The translations under genes and the position numbers were made by a program. A DNA stretch of 64,000 bases from Craspedostauros australis (lineage: Eukaryota; Bacillariophyta; Bacillariophyceae; Mastogloiales; Achnanthaceae), in assembly GCA_026770025.1 (NCBI GenBank), contig JAMXDE010000011.1, forward strand, positions 1,116,001-1,180,000, given 5' to 3'. Of this stretch, positions 11,238 through 20,510 are shown piece after piece. The notes under the pieces are model-generated. The model did not search any database. It was not told the DNA's origin and saw nothing but the letters and a program-made list of their open reading frames with translations. Every line of letters starts with the position of its first letter. The first letter of the stretch is position 1.

Positions 11238-12816
11238 CTACAAGCAACCGGCAATCACATTGACAGGGCTCATGCCATCGTCCGCAAGATTGATCTTCAT
11301 GGTCTCGTTGTCACCCTTCACGAAATTCACCTCCAATCCAAACGTCAGCTCTGCTGCGGCAACGGAGGTGGCGGCCGACGCTCCGAAGGCATTGGACAGA
11401 GCAAGGCTCTCTGCCGCGATCATGGAGTACACGTTAGTGCAAAATTCGTCCACAGCAACCTCGCACACGATGTGAAGGCCTTCGACGTCGGTTGCATTTG
11501 CATCAGTGCTGTTGGTATTGCTCTGTCCTTCGAAGCAGTGGGCGCTGTACCACTCTTGGCAAGATTCCGCCACGGATGTCGAAGCAGAAACGGCACTTGC
11601 GTATGCAGCAGTGAATGTTTCGGTGGCGGACACACTTTGGCTGTGCCCGAACGAGCTGGCGCCAACGACGAGGGATGCGCGGAAGTACTCGATGTCCTGT
11701 CCCATGACCTCGATGCTCGAGTCATGCGACACGGCCTGCAGGGCGCGAGAGATGGAGGAAGCGTAGGATTCTGCGGAAGCCATGCCGTAGCTCTCGGCCA
11801 GCTGAATTTGTTCGTTGCATGTGGCATCGAACATGTCCAGCTCCTCCTGCGTATGATTGGTGGAGTTGTGCAAAGTGCTACAAAAGTCGTCGATATCCTG
11901 GTATGCGTAGGCGAATGCCACGCTTTCGGAATCAGCGATGCTGGCGGTGGCAACCTCGCCAACAGTGATGGTTGCCAGTGCAAAGTCCAACGAAGTGTCG
12001 AGATGGATATGGCGGATCTCATCGCCATGCTGGGTGATGTTGAAGTCTGCGTGAGCATGGATATTTGCAGTGGCTGCGCTGGAAGCTCTGCGTGCAAACC
12101 CGCATGCCAATGTGGCAGCAGCTTCTGCATACACCAGCGAAAACTCAGTGACATTGCTTCCGACGGTTTCGTTGTTGGCCGTGTTGTTGCCGTGTGTGGG
12201 ACCAGCGGTGCCTGCGATGAAGAGGTCGAAGTACACATCACAGAGTCCGTCGAAGTCCATGCAGTTGGTGGTCGCCGAACTTGCGACGGCGATGTTGATG
12301 CTATCGGAGTACGTGACTGACTTTGCATCCACGTCAGTGGGCGAAGCTGCCTCCGATTGGGTCTGCTGCCCGGCCTGAAGAAAACAGAGATAACATTGAC
12401 ATGATGAAGAGCATTGCATGATTGAACCGAATAAGTGTGAGTCAGAATTCTCATGCCATCGTCATCAGCGTTTTGATCAGCATGTATGATGAAAGTAAGT
12501 TCACCTGCAGGTGCCCTCTCTGGGAGGCTGTTGTGCACAGTTTGATGACTCCAATCTCTGAATGCTTTTCTTGACTCACCGTATCGCTTGCTCCGCCTTT
12601 GGAACTCTTGCTTGTGGCACCATGATGGTGGTGGTGATGGAGGAATCGCTTGCCATTGTTCTGATTGGCGATGGGATGACGCCTGCTCGCACCGCGAAGA
12701 CGCGATTCTGTTGCCGAAGCGAATAGACGCGGCTGCTGAGACGGTGAGATAGTGAGGATAGCGACGGTTGTTGCCAAGAGTGCGAGTGAAGAGACGACGT
12801 TGTTGGAGTAGTTCAT
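11238..12816 (-). CDS. Secreted Ala/Ser-rich protein of unknown function with a His tract
   Basis: Two exons on the minus strand, 12816-12580 and 12374-11238, join in phase 0 across a 205-nt GT-AG intron (GATACG|GTGAGT, TTCTTCAG|GCCGGG). The product is 457 aa. It starts MNYSNNVVSSLALLATTVAI, a good signal peptide, followed by a basic region with six consecutive histidines at about residue 59. The second exon is rich in Ala, Ser and Thr. It has many N-x-S/T sequons (NNTAN, NETVGSN, NSTNHT, NSTDANAT), about ten scattered cysteines, and repeated motifs of the ASAESYASS kind. I do not recognise a family. A glycosylated extracellular or cell-wall protein is the simplest inference. The leader upstream of the ATG is made of CAA/CCA-type repeats. 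Confidence 0.75.
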
Positions 12817-12839
12817 GTTAGCTGAGTTTGATGTGATTG

Positions 12840-12920
12840 GGATTTTGTTGTTGTTGTTGTCGTTGGTGTTGTTGGTGGTGTTGGTGGTAGTATTGCTGGT
12901 AGTATTGCTGGTTGGTGGCT
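12840..12920 (-). repeat. CAA/CCA microsatellite in a 5' leader
   Basis: Read on the minus strand the tract is a run of CAA, CCA and CAC triplets that ends some 20 bases before the start codon at 12816. It is G-poor in the sense orientation, like several other leaders in this window. Confidence 0.7.
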
Positions 12921-13572
12921 GTTGGTGAAATGCGGTTGATTGATCTGTTGGGGTTTTTGTATTTTGTGAGAGGAAGAGAGGAGTTTGTGAGCAGGGATGA
13001 TGATGGCTCTGTGCCAATAGAGAACCGCGTTGCCTTGATCTTTCCACGATCCTCGCTGCCCGTGCATTGCCGATCCAAGAGCGAAAGGAAAGAATCCTGC
13101 ATCGTTCAGGCCCACAGTTTGCATCTCTGCTGGTTTCATGAACAGGGACGGTGCACACCTACGATTGCGCACACGATTGCGCGTTTTCGTTTGCGCAGCC
13201 GAAGAACTGCTTCATTGCCGAGCGGCGCAGAGTGTATGGTACGATCAACTCCATCCATTGGAATTGTCCCAGTGCCGTATCCATCAAAGCCACGCCGCGC
13301 AGAAGGACCAGTCCCTGCGTTGGATCTTCATTCTCGAGGATGAAAGTCATAAGAGTACTTGCAGCATGTGCACGTAGTGGTCGATGATACCGCTCTTTTG
13401 ATCTTGTCGCTGGGTGAGGGAATCAGAGATTGGCTCGTTTGGGTTGGTCGTGATGAAGTTAGCTCTTTGCAAAATACCAACTGAATTTATTTCAACGTCA
13501 AAGTAGGAGTTGGTGGAAATTCGAAATAAATTACGCAAGACCTAAGTCGAACGAAACACAACGAAAGAATCT

Positions 13573-13580
13573 TGACGTCA
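13573..13580. promoter_or_regulatory. TGACGTCA palindrome (bZIP/CRE-type site)
   Basis: A perfect TGACGTCA lies in the 1039-bp divergent interval between the starts at 12816 (minus) and 13856 (plus), 283 bases from the plus start. The core TGACGT is the CO2/cAMP-responsive element described for diatom carbonic anhydrase promoters and is bound by bZIP factors. Confidence 0.55.
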
Positions 13581-13855
13581 AAGAGGTGTGTGATTGCACA
13601 GGAACGAACGCCTTCTCGTGTTGTTCTGCACAGAAATGCAGAACCAGTTCTCTTCATCTTGCTGCAAACATCACAACAACCCACCAATCTGGACACATCA
13701 AGATACGCACCAGCACCGCGCCAGTGTGAAAACTAACCCGGTTGATTGCTCAACCGGCCATTGCAAGAACAAGAACAAGGATACGGAGCAGAACGCGAAA
13801 GGAGAAGAAAAGAGAGCTTGGGAAGCATACCACTTTTGCCCCAACAGCGACAGGG

Positions 13856-15691
13856 ATGAAGACTGTGAATGCAGCAGCTGGCATGGAGTCGTCGTTGTTC
13901 GGTGAGGTGTCGGATACTCTCTCAACCAGTAGCGATCATGAAGAAGCGCAAGAGCGCGAACGTGAACAGGACATCAGCTACGTCGCAAGCATGGCCCATG
14001 CACCTGACCCATCTGCAGCAGCGGATTCGTCCACACTGAGTCGTGCTGAAGGGACTGGTGGAAGCGAGGCGAGCAGCGATCTTTTCTTCGGAAGCAGCGA
14101 TCTCTCTTCTTCGACCAACCGCCAGTTCATCGAGGCATTCGAATCCACTCTCCAAGCCTCAGCCTTTACTGAAGTCGATGCGAATGTTAATGCTCATGCT
14201 CATGCTCACGCTCAATTCGACGGTGAGGCCGAGTCTGAAGGTGATGCAGATTCCAACCATGGACATGGTGCAACGCCTGCGTCGTTTCATCAAGTGACTT
14301 GTCCAAGCGTTGAGACGTTGGAATCCAGCGAGATCACTATCGTGGAAGATGGGCAATCTTGTTCCTCTTCGTCCACCCTGTCGTTGGACGGAGATCAGCA
14401 AGGACCAGATGTGGCAATGTCGTGGCCAACAATATCATCGATATCGACGTCAGCTTCGGCTTCCATGCCCATGTCTGCGGAAAATCCAGCGCCAGTCCCA
14501 GCACCCCAACCATCACATGAAGAGGAAGGCAGTCGGGTAGAGCTGCAGCACACGAACCTGGATTCCATTGCGACTCTGCCCAGCCAAACTTTGCCACGAG
14601 TTCGCTACTTTGCCCCCAAAAAGAAACGCTCGAAGAAGACCAAGAACAACAATTCGTCAAACTCCAATCGAGACGTCGGTGGTAGCACAGGGAATGACCA
14701 CTCTGCAAACACTGGATCCACTCGTGCCCAAACGCAAACGAGAAATCTCTATACGACAGAATCGACATCAGCAGCGGCAGAAGTTTCATCGAGCATGCAT
14801 ACGAGAGAAGCATTCGTGAATGTCGCTGAGCGGCTGCTTAGCCAGAGCCGACCGAGTGAGAACTGGTACTCGAATCTCACGGAGTCGGACTGGAGGCAGC
14901 TCCATGAACAGGCGTCCATGATCGCCAAAGCACTGGCGAACGATGATGAGTTCCGCATCCAATCGAGCGGCGGACGGCCATCGTCAGAAGCAGATCGCGT
15001 CGGCATGGATGACATGGCGGACATCCTGCCAGCCGAATACATCTGCCCTGTCTGTTCCGACGTCGTGGTTGGCGCGATGATCCGGAGTTGTGGGTGCGGC
15101 GATGTCGTCGTACCTAGCGGAAGCAAACACAAGTCAGGTGATCGCAGTAGCTTATGCGGTGAGAATGCCGCCGCTTGCTTTGCATGTGTGAAGTCCGATG
15201 AGGAACCTCGAATGTGTAACCACTGCGACATGGCCGTCGTCTTGAGCCCACACTACGACCTGGACGAGAGTATCTACATGAAGATGCAAAGCATCGCTCT
15301 GCGTGATGCCCGATGCCAAGCCATATCGCGGCGCTACTTCGCACGCTTCTTCAAATGGTACAACGCGAGCATGCAGACTGGAGAAGGCGACAGCGATGCG
15401 GAGGGTCACAGTGATGGCAACGGAACGGGAGACGCAATGGATGCAATCGCGCAAGAACGATTGCTGAGCAAGTTGATCGCGGCCGAGGAACAGTTCTTTT
15501 GGGACGTGAGCAAGGACAAGGCGCGGGCGCAACAGGCACGTCATTCGTTTGGCGTGGTTGCCACAACATCCTACTTCTCTGCCTTTTTGGATCTGTTCCG
15601 TTCGACCTTCACAGCGAGGAACGCCACGATCGCCGTCATGACAGTGAGTTCGATCGGATTGATGCTGCTGTCACGAAGGCGGCGAGTATAG
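13856..15691 (+). CDS. Tail-anchored RING/U-box-like zinc protein, putative E3 ubiquitin ligase
   Basis: Single exon, 611 aa, beginning at the ATG of MKTVNAAAGMESS. The frame is open further upstream but holds no earlier ATG that looks better. Residues 1-370 are low complexity, acidic and Ser-rich, with a basic patch (KKKRSKKTKNNN) near 265. Residues about 393-465 hold a Cys/His cluster: ICPVC, SCGCGD, SLCGENAAACFAC and MCNHC, a RING or U-box-like spacing. The last 40 residues contain one hydrophobic segment (ATIAVMTVSSIGLMLLS) followed by RRRRV, the layout of a tail-anchored protein facing the cytosol. By analogy it would be an E3 ligase on ER or an outer organelle membrane. The zinc ligands do not match one canonical RING consensus, so the enzymatic role is inferred. 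Confidence 0.75.
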   Translation: MKTVNAAAGMESSLFGEVSDTLSTSSDHEEAQEREREQDISYVASMAHAPDPSAAADSSTLSRAEGTGGSEASSDLFFGSSDLSSSTNRQFIEAFESTLQASAFTEVDANVNAHAHAHAQFDGEAESEGDADSNHGHGATPASFHQVTCPSVETLESSEITIVEDGQSCSSSSTLSLDGDQQGPDVAMSWPTISSISTSASASMPMSAENPAPVPAPQPSHEEEGSRVELQHTNLDSIATLPSQTLPRVRYFAPKKKRSKKTKNNNSSNSNRDVGGSTGNDHSANTGSTRAQTQTRNLYTTESTSAAAEVSSSMHTREAFVNVAERLLSQSRPSENWYSNLTESDWRQLHEQASMIAKALANDDEFRIQSSGGRPSSEADRVGMDDMADILPAEYICPVCSDVVVGAMIRSCGCGDVVVPSGSKHKSGDRSSLCGENAAACFACVKSDEEPRMCNHCDMAVVLSPHYDLDESIYMKMQSIALRDARCQAISRRYFARFFKWYNASMQTGEGDSDAEGHSDGNGTGDAMDAIAQERLLSKLIAAEEQFFWDVSKDKARAQQARHSFGVVATTSYFSAFLDLFRSTFTARNATIAVMTVSSIGLMLLSRRRRV

Positions 15692-15890
15692 AGCACGTAG
15701 AATACTCTCTCTCTCTTTCTCTCTCAAGTTGTGCTGATCTGTTACCTTGTGCTGTTCTTTCACACATAACATAGCAAAAGATATGTGGAGTCGAATAGTA
15801 ATTAGCTTGTTCACTAGCATCAAGAGAGAGCTCCCTCCATACCTGTACCATGGCCTTGCTATTTCTTATGCTTGCATTTTATGACATCGC
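15692..15890. other. Short convergent 3' interval
   Basis: The interval separates two converging genes. It has a CT tract at 15702-15726 just after the stop codon and an AT-rich GAATAGTAATTAG stretch near 15794. Confidence 0.5.
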
Positions 15891-17116
15891 TCACGTGAGT
15901 TCCAAATCATTGGTGAAGGTATTATCCACCAGTTCGTGCGTTTGACGATTGCTGGACCCCGTGCAGCCACAGATCGTTCTGCATGGGAAGCAGACGCATC
16001 TCAAGATTGCACAGAAGCATGCCACGAAGATGCGGCAGATACTGTGTTGTGAGATTGCATGTCGATGCATGGTCAGCGTTTGCGATCCAGCGAGTTGTTG
16101 TTGGTTGGGAATGATGGGAAGAGGTCGAGAAATGGATGAATGCGTTGTGAGAATCGAACTTACCGAGTTTGGAAACGAGACACAAACCAACACGGGCAAA
16201 GACCGGAACAACGCCATGGTAGTGTATTTGTTTTCGCAGTCGAACAGTCTATGCACATTCGCGCACAGTCGCATGGAGTGTAGTAGTACGCATACATGCA
16301 AATGCGGTACACGTTGATACGTAGCACGTACCTTGCGCAGCAACCATCTGGATTCTCCAGCATCTGATGGGCGGTGGCGAGGGCGAGGATGATTCCAACC
16401 CCGAACACGATGGCCAAGGCTATCAGGACGTTGCGATCCTTCTCCATCTCCGCCAACGTTTCGTAGTCGCTGTTGTTGGCTGTTTTGTCGTCGTTCCAGT
16501 TGTCCGCAGAGTCTGAATCCTCGTCTTCATCCTTGATCGGATCCACATCCGGTGGAATGTAAATGTCGCGGGTAGGCGATGTTGTTGGTCGGTGCGTCTT
16601 CATTTTGTGGGTTGGACGGGGAGTTGGGCTCTGCGTGGGGGGCGTCTTCTTCCTTGTGGGTTGCAAAGATGGAGCTGCGGTGGGCGATTCAGTGTCAGAT
16701 GCTGGATTGGTTGCCGCTTGCTTCGACTCCGTTGGCTCGATAGATTCAATGCTGATCACGGATGGGCTTGGTGTTGGTGATTCTCCTGTTCCATCAACCT
16801 CCGCAGTTGGTTCAGAAGTAGTATCATCGCCGACGTCCTCCACTGTTGGTGCACCGGTTGGCACAGCGCCCACGGTCAATCCCGATGCCGATCCCAATCC
16901 TTCATCCGCGTCTTCGGTCGGCATCGCAGTCGGTTCCGCAGTTTCATCGTCACCCTCTTCCGTGGGCGCTGGCGTTGGAGCCACATCCTCCGTTGGCGCC
17001 GCCGTGGGTGTATCCAGTGCACCCCCCAGCTGCAACTGGCGGCCATCGCTGCGTCGGATGTTGGCGGCCGCGGCCATCCGCAGCACGGCCAGCGCAAGAA
17101 ATATCTTCAGATGCAT
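15891..17116 (-). CDS. Mucin-like single-pass membrane protein with PTxxPT repeats
   Basis: Exons 17116-16332 and 15978-15891 join across a 353-nt intron (GCGCAAG|GTACGT, CCATGCAG|AACG), with a split codon giving CCARTICGC at the junction. The product is 290 aa. MHLKIFLALAVLRMAAAA is a signal peptide. Residues 30-190 are dominated by Pro/Thr/Ser with PTAAPTE, PTPAPTEE and PTQSPTPRPTH units, a repeat style common in diatom secreted proteins and a likely substrate for heavy O-glycosylation. An acidic stretch follows, then one transmembrane segment around 229-252 (NVLIALAIVFGVGIILALAT) and a roughly 40-residue cytosolic tail with a Cys cluster. It is probably a cell-surface or silica-vesicle membrane glycoprotein; the function is not recognised. 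The second exon is inferred from phase and consensus only. Confidence 0.8.
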
Positions 17117-17867
17117 GATGATGCCTGCGTCTCTCGTTCTCTCGGAGGGTCTCGGTGCGTTTGCGCAATGTATCCGATTTCAATGATGTCACGTCCTTGC
17201 CCGGCTGCGACGATGGATTGTCGGCTGTTGACGAATGGAATAGTGCTCGACAAATGGTTCCGACAACATCAACGGATGAGGATGTTGGTGGCGGCGGTCT
17301 GAGAAAGACTACCACTGTTGTGCCACACACGAGCGCACAAGGATCGTCACGAACATCGTGGAAACCTTTCGTGGTTTGCGTCCACGCTTCGCAACGGACA
17401 GAACAGAAACAAGTCATTGGTGGCAGCACAACGCGTGCCACACGATGACCATGATGACGAGACAAAAACAAGACTGGATTCCAAATCGGGACTCCCTATA
17501 TATCCACGATTGGAAATGCTCCGGCAAAAGTAACGCACCTGCACTTGCCTGTAGCCTACGAGCTGCGCGACTCGTCTTGGGCCAAAAGGAGTGATCTTCA
17601 TGACTCGAAGAGCACCAGAACAAGTGGCTGCTGTTTCCAACTGGGTGCCTGAATCCGAGAATACAGAGAGTGGATTACAGAAGTATCAGCTATTCCTCTC
17701 CATTCGCCGACAGTGTGTGGGTGGAATGTTGTGCGTATGATGTCAGGTTGAATTCATCCTCGAACAAGGCGTCCCTGTGTAGCAAGAGAGCATTCATGCT
17801 CTCAACATTCGACTCCCTCGACGCGATAGCATTGATTTGCATCGCCGTACGGGGATACATTCACAGC
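17117..17867. other. Upstream region of the mucin-like gene
   Basis: This 750-bp interval lies between the start of the mucin-like gene and the distal terminal exon of the acyltransferase gene. It should hold the former's promoter and the latter's 3' UTR. No gene was recognised on either strand. Confidence 0.5.
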
Positions 17868-18015
17868 CTACAGTTCTGCCACCTCATAACGACCGTGGAT
17901 ATAATACTGCGACAGCAAGATGGTGTCTGCGAGCAGGGTGCTGTAGAAGAAGCAAAGGAAGTAGAAGAACCATCGCTTGTTGTGGCGTCCGATTGGCCCA
18001 CCCGTCCATGGACAC
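17868..18015 (-). other. Alternative terminal exon 3b of the DHTC acyltransferase
   Basis: After a consensus acceptor (AACGCAG|GTGTCC) the frame encodes CPWTGGPIGRHNKRWFFYF, then a hydrophobic stretch and YYIHGRYEVAEL before TAG. IGxxN and the aromatic WFFYF match the canonical sequence that follows DHHC in this family. It shares the 12 bases TGTCCATGGACR with exon 3a but is otherwise diverged, so the exon duplication is old. Confidence 0.75.
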
Positions 18016-19995
18016 CTGCGTTTGTGCATGTATGTTTATTACATATGTACGCGTGAGCCGAGCGTCCATGAAGTGTGCCGTGCGGTTGCGTGCCGTGCAG
18101 TTTTGCAGGAGTGTCGGCGTTTTGGGGTGAGATTGATTGTGGATATGTCGTCGTTTCGTCATAGTGGAACGGCGATAGGCCCATGCCGAAGTACTCTTAC
18201 GTTGCCGCATGATGGACCAGAAGAACTGGTTTACTCCCAATTTCGCAGACCGCCAGTCAGCAGAATGATGTTGAACATGAGGCAGAAGAAAACCAGACCA
18301 ACGAAACATTTGAATGCCGGCATGTTCTTCTTCCCGATGGCTGTTCCTGTCCATGGACAACTACGCATCGCGGGAGTGCGATAATCAGTTTGTTGGCACC
18401 GTCAGCGATTGATGTCAAACATCGGACAACCAGAGAGTCGAACGACCCATGTATCAGCCAATCCAATTGGCAGAAAACGTGAGAGCCGGTAAAGCAGTCG
18501 AATCGGATAACATCAAGCAGATCAGATGCGGTGCATTCATGTGTGTATTTTCTTTCACATTGTCGTGGAGTCCATGCATCCATCGATGTATGTGTGCAAC
18601 AAAATGCATCATTGCGAGACAAGCAACGTCTCCACGATGCTCAGCCATTGGATTGCTTCAATTACCTTTCAGGCACATGATATCCCAGCGTGCAACTTCG
18701 ATCCAAAGTGCGAGTTCTATTTGGAGAGCATGGGCACACAAGTAGGCACAGGAACGATGATAACCAGACCATGCATGCACGCGCTCATATCAAAGGCAGC
18801 TTGTGCAACTTACGTGTGATCAAACTCCTCGACGATAACTCCAGTATCCGGGTCGTAGTACGCGCCCCTTGGCTTGAAGGAATAGGTACGGTCGCTCCAT
18901 CTCCATTGGTCATTGCTGTGCGGTGGAAGTTCCACGTATCGCGGCAAAATGCCTGGGTCTCTGAATGCCGTCATGGCCAGAGCGTAGATCAGTCCCAACG
19001 TGGTGCACCCCCAAAGCAGCTGAACGAATGGGTTCGTCTTGGGAATAACGGTGACCAAGGCAAGGCCGGAGACACCCAGGATTAACGGATACGTAATGCA
19101 GAGCAGCATGGGCCAGTACTGCGATATAGAGTTGCATTCGGTTGGCATGTGGGGCATGACAGAGTCCAGTAGAGCAGCGCAGTGCAGTGCGTACGTTCAT
19201 GGGGCATAGGCATGAAGTGTCAGGTGAGAGGTGCAGTCACATGCGGGTGTGTACCAGATTCGTATAATACGTTTGTACGTTAGCATTGTTTGCAGATGTA
19301 GTTGCGATTGAGTGAAGCACAGGAGGAACGAAGGGACGAAGGAATGAATGTGCACAAAGTTGAAGAGTCAGTTCATGATCGCGACATGCCGATGTGAATA
19401 GATATTGGCAGAGAGTAGCAGAGCAGAGGGGAGTAAAGGACAGTACTCTATTGCGTTCTCCAACACAGCAATGCTCCGATCGAACGATGCAACTCACCGG
19501 CCCGATAACGATGTCCAATTTGGGGCGCTTGTATCGTCGCACGGATGGTTCGCTCCCATCTCCATTGTCCACGACCTCCTCCACAACCTCCATGGACTGC
19601 TTGAGTACGGCCATGTGACCAACTCGTTCCGCACCGATTATGCCGCAGCACACCACGGAGCAGCAATCGCAGGGGCCTGCGTCCGTTCGCGTGGAATCCA
19701 TGCACTGGCGGTAGGGGTCGGCGCGGAACTTGGCGTACTCCGACTTCCACGACTCATCCTGCATGGAAGAGGCGAAGGGTCCGTCCATCCAGTTCTGCTG
19801 CTTGGCGTTGAGGGTTTCGCTGTTGTACCGTTCCTCCAACGAGACCCCCGTCGACGCACCTCCAGCGGAACTTGCGGAAGGAGGAGCGGAAGGCCGTGGT
19901 CTGCCTGGTGCGTTCCCGGTCTCCAGTGTCTCGCTGAATGGCACCATCTCCTCGGCATCCTTCTGGGAGCCAGCCACGGCACGTCGTTGCGGCAT
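17868..19995 (-). CDS. DHHC-like S-acyltransferase with DHTC motif and alternative last exons
   Basis: Exon 1 (19995-19498), exon 2 (19118-18814), then either exon 3a (18360-18231) or exon 3b (18015-17868), all with GT-AG borders. Exon 2 ends in phase 2 (GATCACAC|GTAAGT). 3a supplies T and 3b supplies G, so both give Thr and then CPWTG. Products are 310 or 316 aa. The layout is a roughly 145-residue cytosolic N part with a Cys-rich patch (CDCCSVVCCG), two hydrophobic segments (from GPYWPMLLCITYPL and LLWGCTTLGLIYALA), a DPG motif (FRDPGILPR), the loop with FDHT-CPWTG at 266-273, and a final hydrophobic segment. The family transfers palmitate to cysteines using D-H-x-C. Here the cysteines and histidines of the usual zinc-binding domain before the motif are missing. 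A paralog lies at 36020-37213. Confidence 0.85.
18231..18360 (-). other. Alternative terminal exon 3a of the DHTC acyltransferase
   Basis: After a consensus acceptor (GATGCGTAG|TTGTCC) the frame encodes CPWTGTAIGKKNMPAFKCF, then a hydrophobic segment (VGLVFFCLMFNIILL) and TGGLRNWE before TAA. This version is closest to the intronless paralog, which reads CPWTGTAIGEANMFWF. Confidence 0.8.
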
Positions 19996-20510
19996 GTTTG
20001 CTCGTTATCTTGATCTTCGTCTGTCGTCCGACGATGTATGTGTATGTATGTATAACACTTGTGTGTACTTGTGTGTAGGTATGTTGTGTGGAGTAGTGGA
20101 TGAGGCAGCAGTCACAATGGTGATGTGAACAGCGAGGAGGCGGGTCTCTCTCTTGATCATGTCATTCATGAACTGCAACAAAGGCGGCGGTTTCTTCCTT
20201 GCGTCTTTGTTGCGACAGCCTTCGTTCTTGTTCTTGTCGGTCACAACGTTTCTCCACGCACAAACAACAAGGCGTGATTTTTCTTCGCCATTTTCCACTT
20301 CTCTTCGTGACTTGTATGGATACCAGTCACGATCAAATCTAATAGCCTATCGATCTTCCACATTCAACGATGCATCGTGATGCATTCCACTCCGCCTCAG
20401 ACTACTCCATGCACGCGGAGTAAAGTGCTTTCATTCAATTCAAACTGATGCATGCACGTGCCGTAGGATAGCAAGCAGGATTGCATCACACGAGGTGGTA
20501 CATGAAGGAT
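19996..20510. other. Interval between two minus-strand genes
   Basis: A GTATG/TATG microsatellite with GTGTGTACTTGTGTGTAGG lies at 20033-20100, immediately upstream of the acyltransferase start. No gene was seen. Confidence 0.5.

Noticed and set aside
11217-12320. 367-codon plus-strand open frame over the secreted Ala/Ser-rich gene.
   Set aside because: The minus-strand reading has a signal peptide, sequons and proper splice sites. The plus-strand product has none.
12619-12636. Six consecutive His codons as an affinity tag or vector artefact.
   Set aside because: The codons are mixed CAC/CAT within a native, spliced gene, and other His-rich stretches occur in this genome.
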